A stretch of DNA of 64,000 nucleotides, taken from positions 1 to 64,000 of the forward strand of contig JBJEQN010000011.1 of NCBI GenBank assembly GCA_051881775.1. Reading direction: 5' to 3'. Source of the DNA: UMGS363 sp051881775. GTDB taxonomy: Bacteria > Bacillota > Clostridia > Oscillospirales > Ruminococcaceae. The notes beneath the pieces were generated by a model. The model was given only the letters and a program-made list of their open reading frames with translations. It was not told where the DNA came from and made no database searches. Shown here in pieces: positions 50,759-59,168 of this stretch (its first letter is position 1; each line of letters begins with the position of its first letter). The position numbers and the translations under genes were made by a program.

Positions 50759-52186
50759 ATGTTTAATCTTAAGAAAATCAGTGCAGCGCTTGCCTGCTGC
50801 CTTTCCATTGCGATACTCGCTTCCGGCTGCGGAAACAGCTCTGACGGCGAAGACGAGATAGTCGCTAACGTTATAACCTCCGCAGATAACGCCGACGGCT
50901 CGGGCGACGCTTCCGCTTCTGATAACGGCGACACCGGAGCTGCAGAAGGCTCCGAAGGCACTCAGACCACTCCCATTGAAACGGAGATAGTCACCGATGA
51001 CAGCGGAAATGCAGTAACAGGCGTAGGCGGCAACGTTATCACCGAGCCTGCAAACACCCAGCCCCCCGTAACAGGCACCCTTTCCGATGAAGAAATACAG
51101 GCTGCAATGACCGCCACCGTTACACAGGCAACAACTATTGTAAACGCAGCGGTAGACAATAGCACAAGATACGCATACAACACCCTTGACGATGACGAAA
51201 AGGCTCTTTACGACGCTATCCTCGGCGCCGCTTCTACAATGAACTTCAGGATCAGAGGCACAGATAACGTAAGCATGGAAAAGTGGGCAAAGGTATTCGG
51301 TATGGTCTACAATCAGGAACCCCAGCTTTTCTGGCTCAACAGCAAAATAAAGATCGGCAGGATCTACTTCAACGAAACAGATACCGAAAAGATCGCTGCA
51401 ATGCAGAAGGAAATAGATACTACCGTAAACCAGATACTCAAGGAAGCTAACAGCAAGTCCACTACATACGAAAAGCTCAAGGTATTCCACGATCATCTCG
51501 TACTCAACTCCACCTTTGAACAAAGCGAAGAGGTAGGAAGCTACAACCAGTCCATTTACAACGCTTTTGCAGGCGGAACAAGCTCTCAGGGCAATATCCA
51601 GTGCAACGGCTATGCTAAAGCAATGCAGTACCTCTGCGATCAGGCAGGCATCGACTGCATGGTCATCACAGGAACCAACAAGAAAGGCACCACCCACGCA
51701 TGGAACAAGGTAAAGGTAGACGGCGAATGGTACAACCTTGACTGCACATGGGACGACCCCATCCTCTCCACACCCGATTACAAATATATAAGATACAACA
51801 ACTTCCTCGTTCCCGATGAATGGATAAACGAAAAATCCCACTTCACCATAAACCAGGTAACTCTCAGCTCCGGCAAGAGCTTCTCTTACTTCACTCCCCC
51901 CAAGGCGACCGCTACCGCACAGAACTACTTTATCAAGAACAACCTTGTTTATTCCGATTTTGATTCCGCAGACAAGGCTCTGAAAAAGGCTCTCGAGGAT
52001 ACAGCTTCCTCCGGCGGCACAGTAGCCGAGATAATGGTATCCTCAAAGGATATTTACAACAAGATCACCTCCGACCTTAAGGGTTATCAGGACTATATCA
52101 AGGGCAAAAACTCCAAGGTAAAGGGCGTTGCCGACAACTGCAACGAATATATGCTCATAGTTCAGCTTGACGTTAAGTACAACTGA
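50759..52186 (+). CDS. Transglutaminase-like lipoprotein 4
   Basis: The 475-residue protein has lipobox LASGC (Cys24), an acidic Asp/Gly/Thr spacer (about 27-110), the shared helical region with NQEPQLFWLNSKI, and a core with Cys282 (IQCNGYAKAMQYLC), His313 (TTHAWNKV) and Asp328 (WYNLDCTWDDP). The C-terminal module begins QNYFIKNNLVYSD. It is closest to protein 3. The TGA stop overlaps the ATG of the next gene by one base. Confidence 0.87.
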   Translation: MFNLKKISAALACCLSIAILASGCGNSSDGEDEIVANVITSADNADGSGDASASDNGDTGAAEGSEGTQTTPIETEIVTDDSGNAVTGVGGNVITEPANTQPPVTGTLSDEEIQAAMTATVTQATTIVNAAVDNSTRYAYNTLDDDEKALYDAILGAASTMNFRIRGTDNVSMEKWAKVFGMVYNQEPQLFWLNSKIKIGRIYFNETDTEKIAAMQKEIDTTVNQILKEANSKSTTYEKLKVFHDHLVLNSTFEQSEEVGSYNQSIYNAFAGGTSSQGNIQCNGYAKAMQYLCDQAGIDCMVITGTNKKGTTHAWNKVKVDGEWYNLDCTWDDPILSTPDYKYIRYNNFLVPDEWINEKSHFTINQVTLSSGKSFSYFTPPKATATAQNYFIKNNLVYSDFDSADKALKKALEDTASSGGTVAEIMVSSKDIYNKITSDLKGYQDYIKGKNSKVKGVADNCNEYMLIVQLDVKYN

Positions 52187-53331
52187 TGAAAAAACGCTTT
52201 ATCTCTGCCGCAGCGGCTCTGGCGCTCTGTCTGACCGCCTGCACACCCGTTAACGAGGACGTTGCGGCAGCCGAAAGCGGTGAATCCGCCGTTTATATCT
52301 CCCCGAAAGCGGAAAATACAGCTTCGGCAGGCAGCTATGTCCGTTCCTTCCTTACCGAAGAGGAAAAACAGGCATACGACAGCCTTGTTGAAGCGGTAAA
52401 CGGCTACGAACCGCTGATAATTTTCCCCGAAGGCTTTGACGAAGCGGCAATGAAGAAGATATTTGCCCTTGTCTATACTCAGGAAAACAGGATATTCTGG
52501 CTTGACAGCAAGTTTTACTGCGATGAGGAAACAAGGACTATAAATCTTTTTTACCGCTACGGCAAGGAAGAAGCCGAAGAAATAAGAGCGGTGCTTGACC
52601 TTGCGGCAGGAAGGATACTGGGTTCTGTTCCCGAGGGCAGCTCCGATTATGAAAAAATACTGATATTCCATGACGCAATAGTTTTAGGCTGCGATTTTTC
52701 CGCAGATGGCAAGTATTCCAACACAGCATACGGCGCTCTTGTGGACGGTTCGGCACAATGCGAGGGCTACGCTTTTGCACTGTCCTACCTGTGCAGCTCT
52801 GCAGGCATTGAAAACTATGTGGTACGGGGCAGCAGCAAGGAAGGTGCAAGCCACGCCTGGAACAAGGTGCTTGCAGACGGAAAATGGTACAACGCCGACT
52901 GCACCTGGGACGATCCCATACTTAAATACGAAAATCCCGACTATCTGCGCCACGATTACTTTTTCGTTTCTGACGCTGAAATAAACGGCAGGACACACTT
53001 CCCCGATGAAAGCCTTTTCCCTCCTGCGGAATGTACTGCGGAAGACGGGAACTATTTTATAAGGAACGGTCTTATGTTCAGCCTTCCCGAGGACGGCGAA
53101 AAAGCTCTCTCGGAAGCTGTGCGGCAGGCTGCCTCGGCAGGAAAGACCGAAGCGGAGATCCGTTTTGACAACAAGGAAGCCTACGATGCGGCAAACGAAC
53201 AGCTTTTTACCGAAGACGGCTTCAAGAAGATAATTGAGGATCTGAACGGAAATTACGGACTGAAAATAAAGTCCGCCCACAAAACCGTTAACGATAGTAT
53301 GTATATAATACACATTTCTCTTGTTTTTTAA
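52186..53331 (+). CDS. Transglutaminase-like lipoprotein 5
   Basis: This is the shortest of the family, 381 residues, with lipobox LTAC (Cys19) and only about 30 spacer residues. The core has Cys192 (AQCEGYAFALSYLC), His223 (ASHAWNKV) and Asp238 (WYNADCTWDDP), and the C-terminal module begins GNYFIRNGLMFS. It is translationally coupled to gene 4. Short spacer and long paralogues suggest reach from the membrane differs among members (inference). Confidence 0.87.
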   Translation: MKKRFISAAAALALCLTACTPVNEDVAAAESGESAVYISPKAENTASAGSYVRSFLTEEEKQAYDSLVEAVNGYEPLIIFPEGFDEAAMKKIFALVYTQENRIFWLDSKFYCDEETRTINLFYRYGKEEAEEIRAVLDLAAGRILGSVPEGSSDYEKILIFHDAIVLGCDFSADGKYSNTAYGALVDGSAQCEGYAFALSYLCSSAGIENYVVRGSSKEGASHAWNKVLADGKWYNADCTWDDPILKYENPDYLRHDYFFVSDAEINGRTHFPDESLFPPAECTAEDGNYFIRNGLMFSLPEDGEKALSEAVRQAASAGKTEAEIRFDNKEAYDAANEQLFTEDGFKKIIEDLNGNYGLKIKSAHKTVNDSMYIIHISLVF

Positions 53332-53368
53332 AGTAATGTCTGATTGATACCCAAAGGATCGTATTATT

Positions 53369-54946
53369 ATGATGAAACACAACGGAAACGGAAAAAAAAT
53401 AACTGCGCTTATCCTTGCGGCAGCTTCTGCGGCTGTGATCCTGTCTGCCTGCACAAACGACAGCGGTGCAGACTGGGAGGATACTCTGCCCTCGGCGGTC
53501 ACAACAACTTCCGAAAGCAGCGTTATTGTCATTGAGGAGGACACCAAGCCGCCCATTTCTCTCTCCATGCCGGAAACTACCACCACAACGGAGCGGAAAA
53601 CCGAGCTTGCAACAACTGCTTCGGCTGTTACGGAAGAAACTGAGGAAACAACATCCCAAAGCACCGTTACGGGCATATCCACCGTTCCTGCTTCGGATCT
53701 TACTTCAACCGCCTCTGCAACTACAGTTCCTTCCCCTGCGTCTTCTTCGGCATCTTCCTCCTCGGAAAAGGCTTCGGACACCTCCGTAACATCCGAAAGC
53801 TCTTCGGGAACGGAAATTTTCTCCTCCGAAGTGTCTGTTTCCGATGAAACATCAACGGTCACCTCTTCGGAAGAACCCGAAAAGGAAAAAGCCTACGTTT
53901 TCAACGACCCTATAAGCAGACCCTACTGCTACTTCACTCTGGATGAAAGGCTGCGGCAGGCATATGACCTTATCATCAACGCCATAACAAACCTTGAAGA
54001 TGAAGTTGAACTGCCGGATGAGCTTGAACTGACATCGAAGGAATACTGCGACCTTTACCAGATGATATACGACAGCGAACACTCCGTTTTTTACATCAGC
54101 ACCCGTATGACCTATGCAACAAAAATATCCACGAAAACCATTGCGGGAGCAGAGTTTGTTTATATTTATACGGAAGATGAAATAAAAGCAATGCAGAAGA
54201 AGATAGACGAAGCTGCAAACGCCATTATAAGTGAAATAACGGAGGATATGACGGAATACGATATTGTAAAGCTTTTTTATGATAAGCTGGCAGGAGAAGT
54301 CATTTACGACGAGACCGCCCCCAATCTGCGTGATATTTACGGCGCTCTTGTGGACAAAAAGGCGGTATGCGGCGGCTATGCAAAGGCGTTCAGCTATCTC
54401 TGCGACAAGGTGGGCATAGAAAGCCTTACCATAACGGGAGATTTTGACGAGATACCCCATATGTGGAATATGGTAAAGCTGGACGGTGAATGGTATCATG
54501 TGGACGCTACCGCAGGATATGTGAAAAACCCTGTAGTGCCTTATGTAAGATATGATTACCTCTGCACCAGCGATGAGATAGTATTAAGATCACGCACCGT
54601 TTACGAGCAGAGCTATTCCTACCCCAAGGCCGAATCAATGAAGTACAACTACTATGTTTACAACGATCTTGTTGCAGACAGCGTGGAAAGCGCCGAAAAG
54701 CTGCTTATGGACGGTATCATTGCAGCGACCGAAAAGGGCGAAGGCGTTATCCAGATAGCCTGCTCGGATGACAAGGTCTTTGAAGATGTTGTGTATTACC
54801 TTTTTGACAAGAGTCAGGCAAACGCACTTAACATTTACGACAAGGCCTACAGCCGTGCAGCAAAGAAATATAACCGTGAATCTATAATTTACAATCAGGA
54901 AAAAAATACAAGAGTTATCAAGCTGTTCCTTGAATATCTTGATTAA
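53369..54946 (+). CDS. Transglutaminase-like lipoprotein 6
   Basis: The 525-residue protein has lipobox LSAC (Cys28) and a spacer of about 145 residues rich in Ser, Thr, Glu and Ala. The core has Cys334 (AVCGGYAKAFSYLC), His364 (IPHMWNMV) and Asp379 (WYHVDATAGY). Unlike the other six, the residues after Asp are ATAGY, not xTWxxP, so the region around the third catalytic residue is altered. The C-terminal module begins YNYYVYNDLVADS. Confidence 0.84.
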   Translation: MMKHNGNGKKITALILAAASAAVILSACTNDSGADWEDTLPSAVTTTSESSVIVIEEDTKPPISLSMPETTTTTERKTELATTASAVTEETEETTSQSTVTGISTVPASDLTSTASATTVPSPASSSASSSSEKASDTSVTSESSSGTEIFSSEVSVSDETSTVTSSEEPEKEKAYVFNDPISRPYCYFTLDERLRQAYDLIINAITNLEDEVELPDELELTSKEYCDLYQMIYDSEHSVFYISTRMTYATKISTKTIAGAEFVYIYTEDEIKAMQKKIDEAANAIISEITEDMTEYDIVKLFYDKLAGEVIYDETAPNLRDIYGALVDKKAVCGGYAKAFSYLCDKVGIESLTITGDFDEIPHMWNMVKLDGEWYHVDATAGYVKNPVVPYVRYDYLCTSDEIVLRSRTVYEQSYSYPKAESMKYNYYVYNDLVADSVESAEKLLMDGIIAATEKGEGVIQIACSDDKVFEDVVYYLFDKSQANALNIYDKAYSRAAKKYNRESIIYNQEKNTRVIKLFLEYLD

Positions 54947-54955
54947 GTCCGTATT

Positions 54956-54979
54956 AAAGTCCCGAAAGGACTTTGGAGG
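54956..54979 (+). promoter_or_regulatory. Hairpin touching the Shine-Dalgarno of gene 7
   Basis: AAAGTCC (54956-54962) pairs with GGACTTT (54968-54974) across a 5-nt loop, and the GGAGG at 54975-54979 starts on the next base. The TTG start follows by 8 nt. The hairpin may modulate initiation or end an RNA fragment. Confidence 0.5.
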
Positions 54980-54987
54980 TATTGGAT

Positions 54988-56202
54988 TTGCGAAAACTTA
55001 TACCGCCTGTTCTGGCTGCTGCGGTACTGTTCTGCAGCTGCTCCGACAGGACGCAGGATCCCGACGAGCTTTCATACAGCGGAAGCTACCATATGATAGC
55101 GGACGGCACCACAGTTCTTATTGAAGAGAAAGAACAGCCTGTGCAGAAAACTGCTGTTTATATTCCCGAAGGAATGGAAACAGTCTATGCAAGCGAGCGC
55201 CTTGACAAGGAGCAGAAGGAAATTTTCGATATGCTTGTGGAAAGCATAGGAAACTGCGAAGCTGAGGTGCCGATGCTTGACGACGCTTCCGTTTATACCA
55301 CGCTGCTCAATCTTGTAAGCATTGAACAGCTGGGCTACAGCCACATTGCTCAAAGATCCGTCGGCGCTTTTAACATTGAACAGGCATATTTCCCCGTGGA
55401 ATTCACCTACCGCTTTACGCCGGAGGAAATGAGCAATATGAACCGTTCCGCCGAAGCTGCAGCCAACGAGATAATGGCAGGCGTTACCGACGATATGACG
55501 GTTTATGACAAGCTGAAATATTTTCACGACTACCTTGTCACCCACTGCGAAAGCAGCACCGATGACCCCTATGCCAACACCGTTTACGGCGCACTTGTAA
55601 AGGGCAAGGCGCTGTGCGAAGGGTATGCAAAGAGCTTTTCCTACCTTTGCAACAAGGCAGGCATAGAAAATATGATAGTTACAGGCTCCACGGACGTAGC
55701 GCATATGTGGAATATGGTCAAGGTGGACGGTAACTGGTACCATGTGGACGTTACTTGGGATAAGCCTGACGGAATGCTTGCGGAAATGTACCCGGATATG
55801 ATACTTTACCAGTATTTTATGGTAACGGATTCGGTAATAGAAAACGACCATATGGTGTGGACGGTAGGCAGCGAGCCTCCCCACGCATACAGCAGCAAGG
55901 AAAACTATTTTGTAAAGGAAAACACCTATGTAACGAGCGCCGCCGGCTTTGAGGCTGCAGCGGAAACGGCGTTCAGAAAAGCAGTTGCCGAGCGGAGAAG
56001 CTCTGCGATGATAAAATTTGAGACAAACAACCTTATGCACTCCGTAATGGGTCAGTTAGCGGATTCAGCGGAAAGCGGCGGAGATTATCTCAAAGAAATG
56101 ATAGACCGCATAAGTGAAGAATCGGGAGTAAAGCTGAATATAAGCTGGACAGATTATTACTCTCCGTACAGAATACTTGTTTTTTTGATAAATTATAACT
56201 AA
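54988..56202 (+). CDS. Transglutaminase-like protein 7, probable lipoprotein
   Basis: The 404-residue protein starts with TTG at 54988, 8 nt from GGAGG. The hydrophobic start LIPPVLAAAVLFCSC has a poor lipobox (Cys16 or Cys18), so the anchor type is uncertain. The core has Cys210 (ALCEGYAKSFSYLC), His239 (VAHMWNMV) and Asp254 (WYHVDVTWDKP). A Met-rich pre-core region replaces the usual QEPQLFWL. The C-terminal module begins ENYFVKENTYVTS. It ends the array. Confidence 0.82.
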   Translation: MRKLIPPVLAAAVLFCSCSDRTQDPDELSYSGSYHMIADGTTVLIEEKEQPVQKTAVYIPEGMETVYASERLDKEQKEIFDMLVESIGNCEAEVPMLDDASVYTTLLNLVSIEQLGYSHIAQRSVGAFNIEQAYFPVEFTYRFTPEEMSNMNRSAEAAANEIMAGVTDDMTVYDKLKYFHDYLVTHCESSTDDPYANTVYGALVKGKALCEGYAKSFSYLCNKAGIENMIVTGSTDVAHMWNMVKVDGNWYHVDVTWDKPDGMLAEMYPDMILYQYFMVTDSVIENDHMVWTVGSEPPHAYSSKENYFVKENTYVTSAAGFEAAAETAFRKAVAERRSSAMIKFETNNLMHSVMGQLADSAESGGDYLKEMIDRISEESGVKLNISWTDYYSPYRILVFLINYN

Positions 56203-56214
56203 CTGTAAAACACA

Positions 56215-56274
56215 GGGCGTGATCCACACTAACGGAACCGACAATATACGGGGCTGTTAATGTGAATTGCGCCT
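56215..56274. repeat. Palindromic repeat element, copy B
   Basis: Imperfect 16-bp arms GGGCGTGATCCACACT and AATGTGAATTGCGCCT (56215-56230, 56259-56274) carry AACGGAACCGA just after the left arm, as in copy A at 3511-3594. It is followed by TGTTTTTATG and could end transcription of the array. Confidence 0.65.
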
Positions 56275-56296
56275 GTTTTTATGTGCTGCGGTGATG

Positions 56297-56370
56297 TATT
56301 ATAAAATTTGTGAGCGCAGCGAACACCTTAATTATTCATTATTCATTATTCACTATTCATTATTCATTGA
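56297..56370. repeat. Low-complexity intergenic repeat
   Basis: ATAAAATTTGTGAGCGCAGC is like the loop and stem of the 3622-3664 hairpin, and is followed by five TATTCATTAT-type units (about 56333-56370). There is no gene in 56203-56430. Confidence 0.55.
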
Positions 56371-56378
56371 AGCGCAGC

Positions 56379-56408
56379 GCATAAACAAGGCTCTCCCGTT
56401 CATATAAT
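56379..56408 (+). promoter_or_regulatory. Candidate sigma-E (sporulation) promoter of yabP
   Basis: GCATAAA (56379-56385) and CATATAAT (56401-56408) are about 15 nt apart, near the sigma-E consensus ATA plus CATACAnT, 22 nt before the yabP ATG. This agrees with mother-cell expression of yabP and yabQ in Bacillus; there is no proper sigma-A -35. Confidence 0.45.
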
Positions 56409-56430
56409 TGAAAAAAGGAGTGCTGTAAAT

Positions 56431-56712
56431 ATGAATGAAGTAAATAATAACTCTCAGGTACACAATATTATAATGGAAGGAAGAAAAAAGCTTTCCCTGT
56501 CGGGTGTCACCGATGTTGACCGTTTTGACGAAAATACCGTGGTTCTTTATACAAGCATGGGCGAGCTGACCGTTCGGGGCAGTGATCTTCATGTCAGCGA
56601 CCTGTCCGTAACAAGCGGAGAAATGAACATCGAGGGCGACATTGATTCCCTTGTTTATGGGGATAAGGACCTGCGCTCTCCCCTGTCGTTCATCGGAAAA
56701 ATGTTCAGATGA
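56431..56712 (+). CDS. yabP: YabP, spore coat/cortex assembly protein
   Basis: The 93-residue protein is a complete YabP family member: VHNIIMEGRKKLSLSGVTDV, VVLYTSMGELTVRGSDLHV and an LVYGD near the end. In Bacillus it is made in the mother cell and needed for cortex formation. AAAGGAG precedes the ATG. It marks the organism as a spore former. Confidence 0.92.
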   Translation: MNEVNNNSQVHNIIMEGRKKLSLSGVTDVDRFDENTVVLYTSMGELTVRGSDLHVSDLSVTSGEMNIEGDIDSLVYGDKDLRSPLSFIGKMFR

Positions 56713-56721
56713 GGTGACCCC

Positions 56722-57177
56722 ATGAACCTTGAAACCTTTTTCAGCGTTTCGGAGCAGACTATGCAGTTTTTACTGTCGGTAGTGCTGGGGGCAGGTCTCG
56801 GCATCGTCTACGACTGCTTCAGAGTGTTCCGTATACTTTTCCCTCCCGCAAGAAAAACAGGAGCTGTCTGCGCAGGAGACATTGTGTTTATGATAATTTC
56901 CGGGGCGGCGGTATTCCTTTTCGCCGTTACGTTCTGCCGCAGCCAGGTGCGGTTTTTCAGCGTTATAGGCGCTTTGCTGGGATTTATACTTTATATTCTC
57001 ACCATAGGGAATTTTATTACAGGCATACTTAAAGCAATAGTTTCTGCCGTATGTAAAATTTTACAAAAAGTATATTCGGCTGTTTTTGCACCTGTTGTAA
57101 ATTATACGAAAGGAATTTGTCTAAAAAGTTTTAACAAATTTGTGCATAGTTATGAAAATGAGGAAAAAACAAAATAA
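56722..57177 (+). CDS. yabQ: YabQ, spore cortex membrane protein
   Basis: The 151-residue protein has four or five hydrophobic segments and the YabQ pattern LGAGLGIVYDCFRVFRILFP near residues 22-41. It localises to the forespore membrane in Bacillus and is required for the cortex. It starts 9 bp after yabP. Confidence 0.9.
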   Translation: MNLETFFSVSEQTMQFLLSVVLGAGLGIVYDCFRVFRILFPPARKTGAVCAGDIVFMIISGAAVFLFAVTFCRSQVRFFSVIGALLGFILYILTIGNFITGILKAIVSAVCKILQKVYSAVFAPVVNYTKGICLKSFNKFVHSYENEEKTK

Positions 57178-57318
57178 GTTTCTTTTACCCCCTTGAAAAA
57201 TGCGGCTTTTGTGTAGTATAATAAAGAGACTAAGAAAATGCCGAAGTATGCACATAACGGCGTTTTCTCAATGTCGTTTGATCTATATTCCGTAAAGTTC
57301 GTTCGGGGAGGTGAAGTA

Positions 57319-57669
57319 ATGGGCAGTACATATAAAAACTATGCAAAACAGAAGCAAAAGCAGGAAAAAGCGGAAAAACGCCGCAGAAACGGAGGTCCCG
57401 TTATGCACGGCATCGTTTCTCTCGCAGGAGCCGCTGTCGTAGTGTATTGTATCTGTTCATTTATTTCAACTCAGGCGGATATTGCCGAAAAAAAGCAGGA
57501 GCTTGCCGAATTGCAGAACAAGGCGGCGGAGCTTGAAGCCAAAAACGACGAGTATGCAAGCATCCTTGCCGAAGAGGACGAAAGAGCCTATATGGAAAGG
57601 ATAGCTTCCGACGTTCTCGGCTATGCTTACCCCAATGAAAGACGGTTTTACGATACCACAAGAAATTAA
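57319..57669 (+). CDS. divIC: DivIC/FtsB-type septum protein
   Basis: The 116-residue protein has a basic cytosolic N-terminus (KQKQKQEKAEKRRRNG), one transmembrane helix (about 32-51), and an extracellular leucine-type coiled coil (AELQNKAAELEAKNDEYAS) ending YPNERRFYD. DivIC joins FtsL and DivIB in the divisome. The ATG at 57319 follows GGAGGTGAAG; the frame is open 81 bp further upstream, without a ribosome-binding site. Confidence 0.88.
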   Translation: MGSTYKNYAKQKQKQEKAEKRRRNGGPVMHGIVSLAGAAVVVYCICSFISTQADIAEKKQELAELQNKAAELEAKNDEYASILAEEDERAYMERIASDVLGYAYPNERRFYDTTRN

Positions 57670-57700
57670 CAAATAAAATGAGAGGATATTAAAATTTTTT

Positions 57701-58162
57701 ATGCAGCTGGATGTAGGAAAAATTTACGAGGGAAAAGTTACAGGAATAACAAAGTTCGGGGCTTTCGTCGAGCTTGAACCCGGCACAACGGGAATGGTAC
57801 ATATCAGCGAGGTGGCAAACACCTTCGTCAACGAGATAAAGGACTTCCTTACAGAAGGACAGACCGTAAAGGTAAAGGTGCTGTCCGTAGGCGAGGACGG
57901 AAAGATCTCGCTTTCTATCAAAAAAGCTGCGGACAACCCTCCGCCGAGGAAGGATAACGTCAGAAAGCCTTATAACAACAATAACGGCGGCAGGCGCTTT
58001 GACGGCGGAAACAAGCAGGGCGTTCAGGAAAAGGTTCCCCTTACGCCGGAAGCCGCTTTTGAGGATATGCTCAACAAGTTCAAGCAGAATTCCGAGGAGC
58101 GTATGAGCGACATCAAGAAAAACGTGGACAACAAGCGCAGGAGCCAGTCCAGAAGAAAATAA
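57701..58162 (+). CDS. yabR: S1 RNA-binding domain protein (YabR-like)
   Basis: The 153-residue protein has an S1 domain at residues 1-75 (GKIYEGKVTGITKFGAFVEL, GMVHISEVANTFVNEI, VKVKVLSVGEDGKISLSIK) and a basic, Gly/Asn-rich tail of about 75 residues. It sits behind divIC as in Bacillus. It may be a general RNA-binding factor; the role is not established. Confidence 0.88.
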   Translation: MQLDVGKIYEGKVTGITKFGAFVELEPGTTGMVHISEVANTFVNEIKDFLTEGQTVKVKVLSVGEDGKISLSIKKAADNPPPRKDNVRKPYNNNNGGRRFDGGNKQGVQEKVPLTPEAAFEDMLNKFKQNSEERMSDIKKNVDNKRRSQSRRK

Positions 58163-58176
58163 TTTTTGTGTGTCAA

Positions 58177-58219
58177 CGGTGACAGTATGCAAAATTGCCT
58201 ACTGTCACTGTGTTTTTTG
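58177..58219 (+). terminator. Terminator after yabR
   Basis: An 11-bp stem with one wobble (58177-58187 with 58200-58210) is followed by TGTTTTTTG. The next 250 bp to 58466 are AT-rich leader/promoter DNA with no gene; a TATAAT near 58340 has no good -35. Confidence 0.85.
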
Positions 58220-58466
58220 TTCCGAAGCCCGAGTAAATGAATTTTTCGTAAATATTTATGCTTTTTTTTGCGGTTGTTTTATGAAATTTACAATTAGGAC
58301 ATCAAAAGAACACAAAAATTTAAATAAAAGATTCACATATTTTGATATAATCAAGTATAGTCCATAATATTATTTTAAATTAGTATGTCAGTGTTTGCAC
58401 CGACGGCAGGAACGCTTTGCATATCTTGACATTTTATACTAACAAATCTGACAGGAGGATATTATT

Positions 58467-59168
58467 ATGTCACTTGGAAAAGTATTAGTCGTTGACGACG
58501 ATAACAACATCTGCGAATTGCTGAAGCTCTATCTTGAAAAAGAAGGCTACGGAGTGATCGTTTCACATGACGGAGACGAGGCTATCATTAAATTCAACGC
58601 ACTCAAGCCCGATGTCGTTCTTCTCGATATTATGCTTCCCGAACTGGACGGCTGGCAGGTATGCCGTGAGATCAGAAAGAAGTCCAACGTTCCCATTATT
58701 ATGATAACCGCTAAGAGCGAGACCTTCGATAAGGTACTCGGTCTTGAACTGGGCGCAGACGACTATATCGTTAAGCCCTTCGATACAAAGGAAGTTATTG
58801 CAAGGATCAAGGCAGTTTCAAGACGTATCGGTCAGTCAGGCACCGAAACAGAGGTCAAGGAAGTGCGTTACGACAAGCTGGTCGTAAATATGACAAGATA
58901 CGAGCTGAGAGTTGACGGAAAGGTTCAGGATACTCCTCCCAAGGAGCTGGAGCTTCTGTTCTACCTTGCTTCCAACCCCAACAGAGTTTATACAAGAGAC
59001 CAGCTTCTTGACGAAGTATGGGGCTTTGAATATTACGGTGATTCCAGAACTATCGACGTTCACATCAAGCGTCTCCGTGAAAAGCTGGAGGGCGTTTCCG
59101 ACAAGTGGGCGCTCAAAACAGTATGGGGCGTAGGCTACAAGTTCGAGGCTGAGGAGGAAAATGCGTAA
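58467..59168 (+). CDS. OmpR/PhoB-type response regulator
   Basis: The 233-residue protein has a receiver domain (1-120; Asp10/11/12, phosphoacceptor Asp54 in VVLLDIMLPELDG, Lys in YIVKPFDTKE) and a winged helix (about 135-228; ELELLFYLASNPNRVYTRDQL, SRTIDVHIKRLREKLE). It resembles WalR/ResD-type regulators. AGGAGG precedes the ATG. It overlaps the kinase gene by 8 bp, so the two are a pair. HtrA next door makes envelope stress a likely input or output (inference). Confidence 0.93.
   Translation: MSLGKVLVVDDDNNICELLKLYLEKEGYGVIVSHDGDEAIIKFNALKPDVVLLDIMLPELDGWQVCREIRKKSNVPIIMITAKSETFDKVLGLELGADDYIVKPFDTKEVIARIKAVSRRIGQSGTETEVKEVRYDKLVVNMTRYELRVDGKVQDTPPKELELLFYLASNPNRVYTRDQLLDEVWGFEYYGDSRTIDVHIKRLREKLEGVSDKWALKTVWGVGYKFEAEEENA

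Noticed and set aside
50753..51841. Long minus-strand open frame opposite transglutaminase-like gene 4
   Set aside because: It is the complement of a lipoprotein gene with a clear signal and catalytic motifs; composition is Cys/Val/Tyr-rich and no start site is supported.
52684..53862. Long minus-strand open frame across genes 5 and 6
   Set aside because: It crosses two well-supported opposite genes and their gap and is dominated by Val/Ser from the complement of a Thr/Glu-rich spacer.
58300..58450. Strong promoter before the response regulator
   Set aside because: TATAAT near 58340 and TATACT at 58435-58440 both lack a suitable -35 at 16-18 nt, so I do not call a promoter here.
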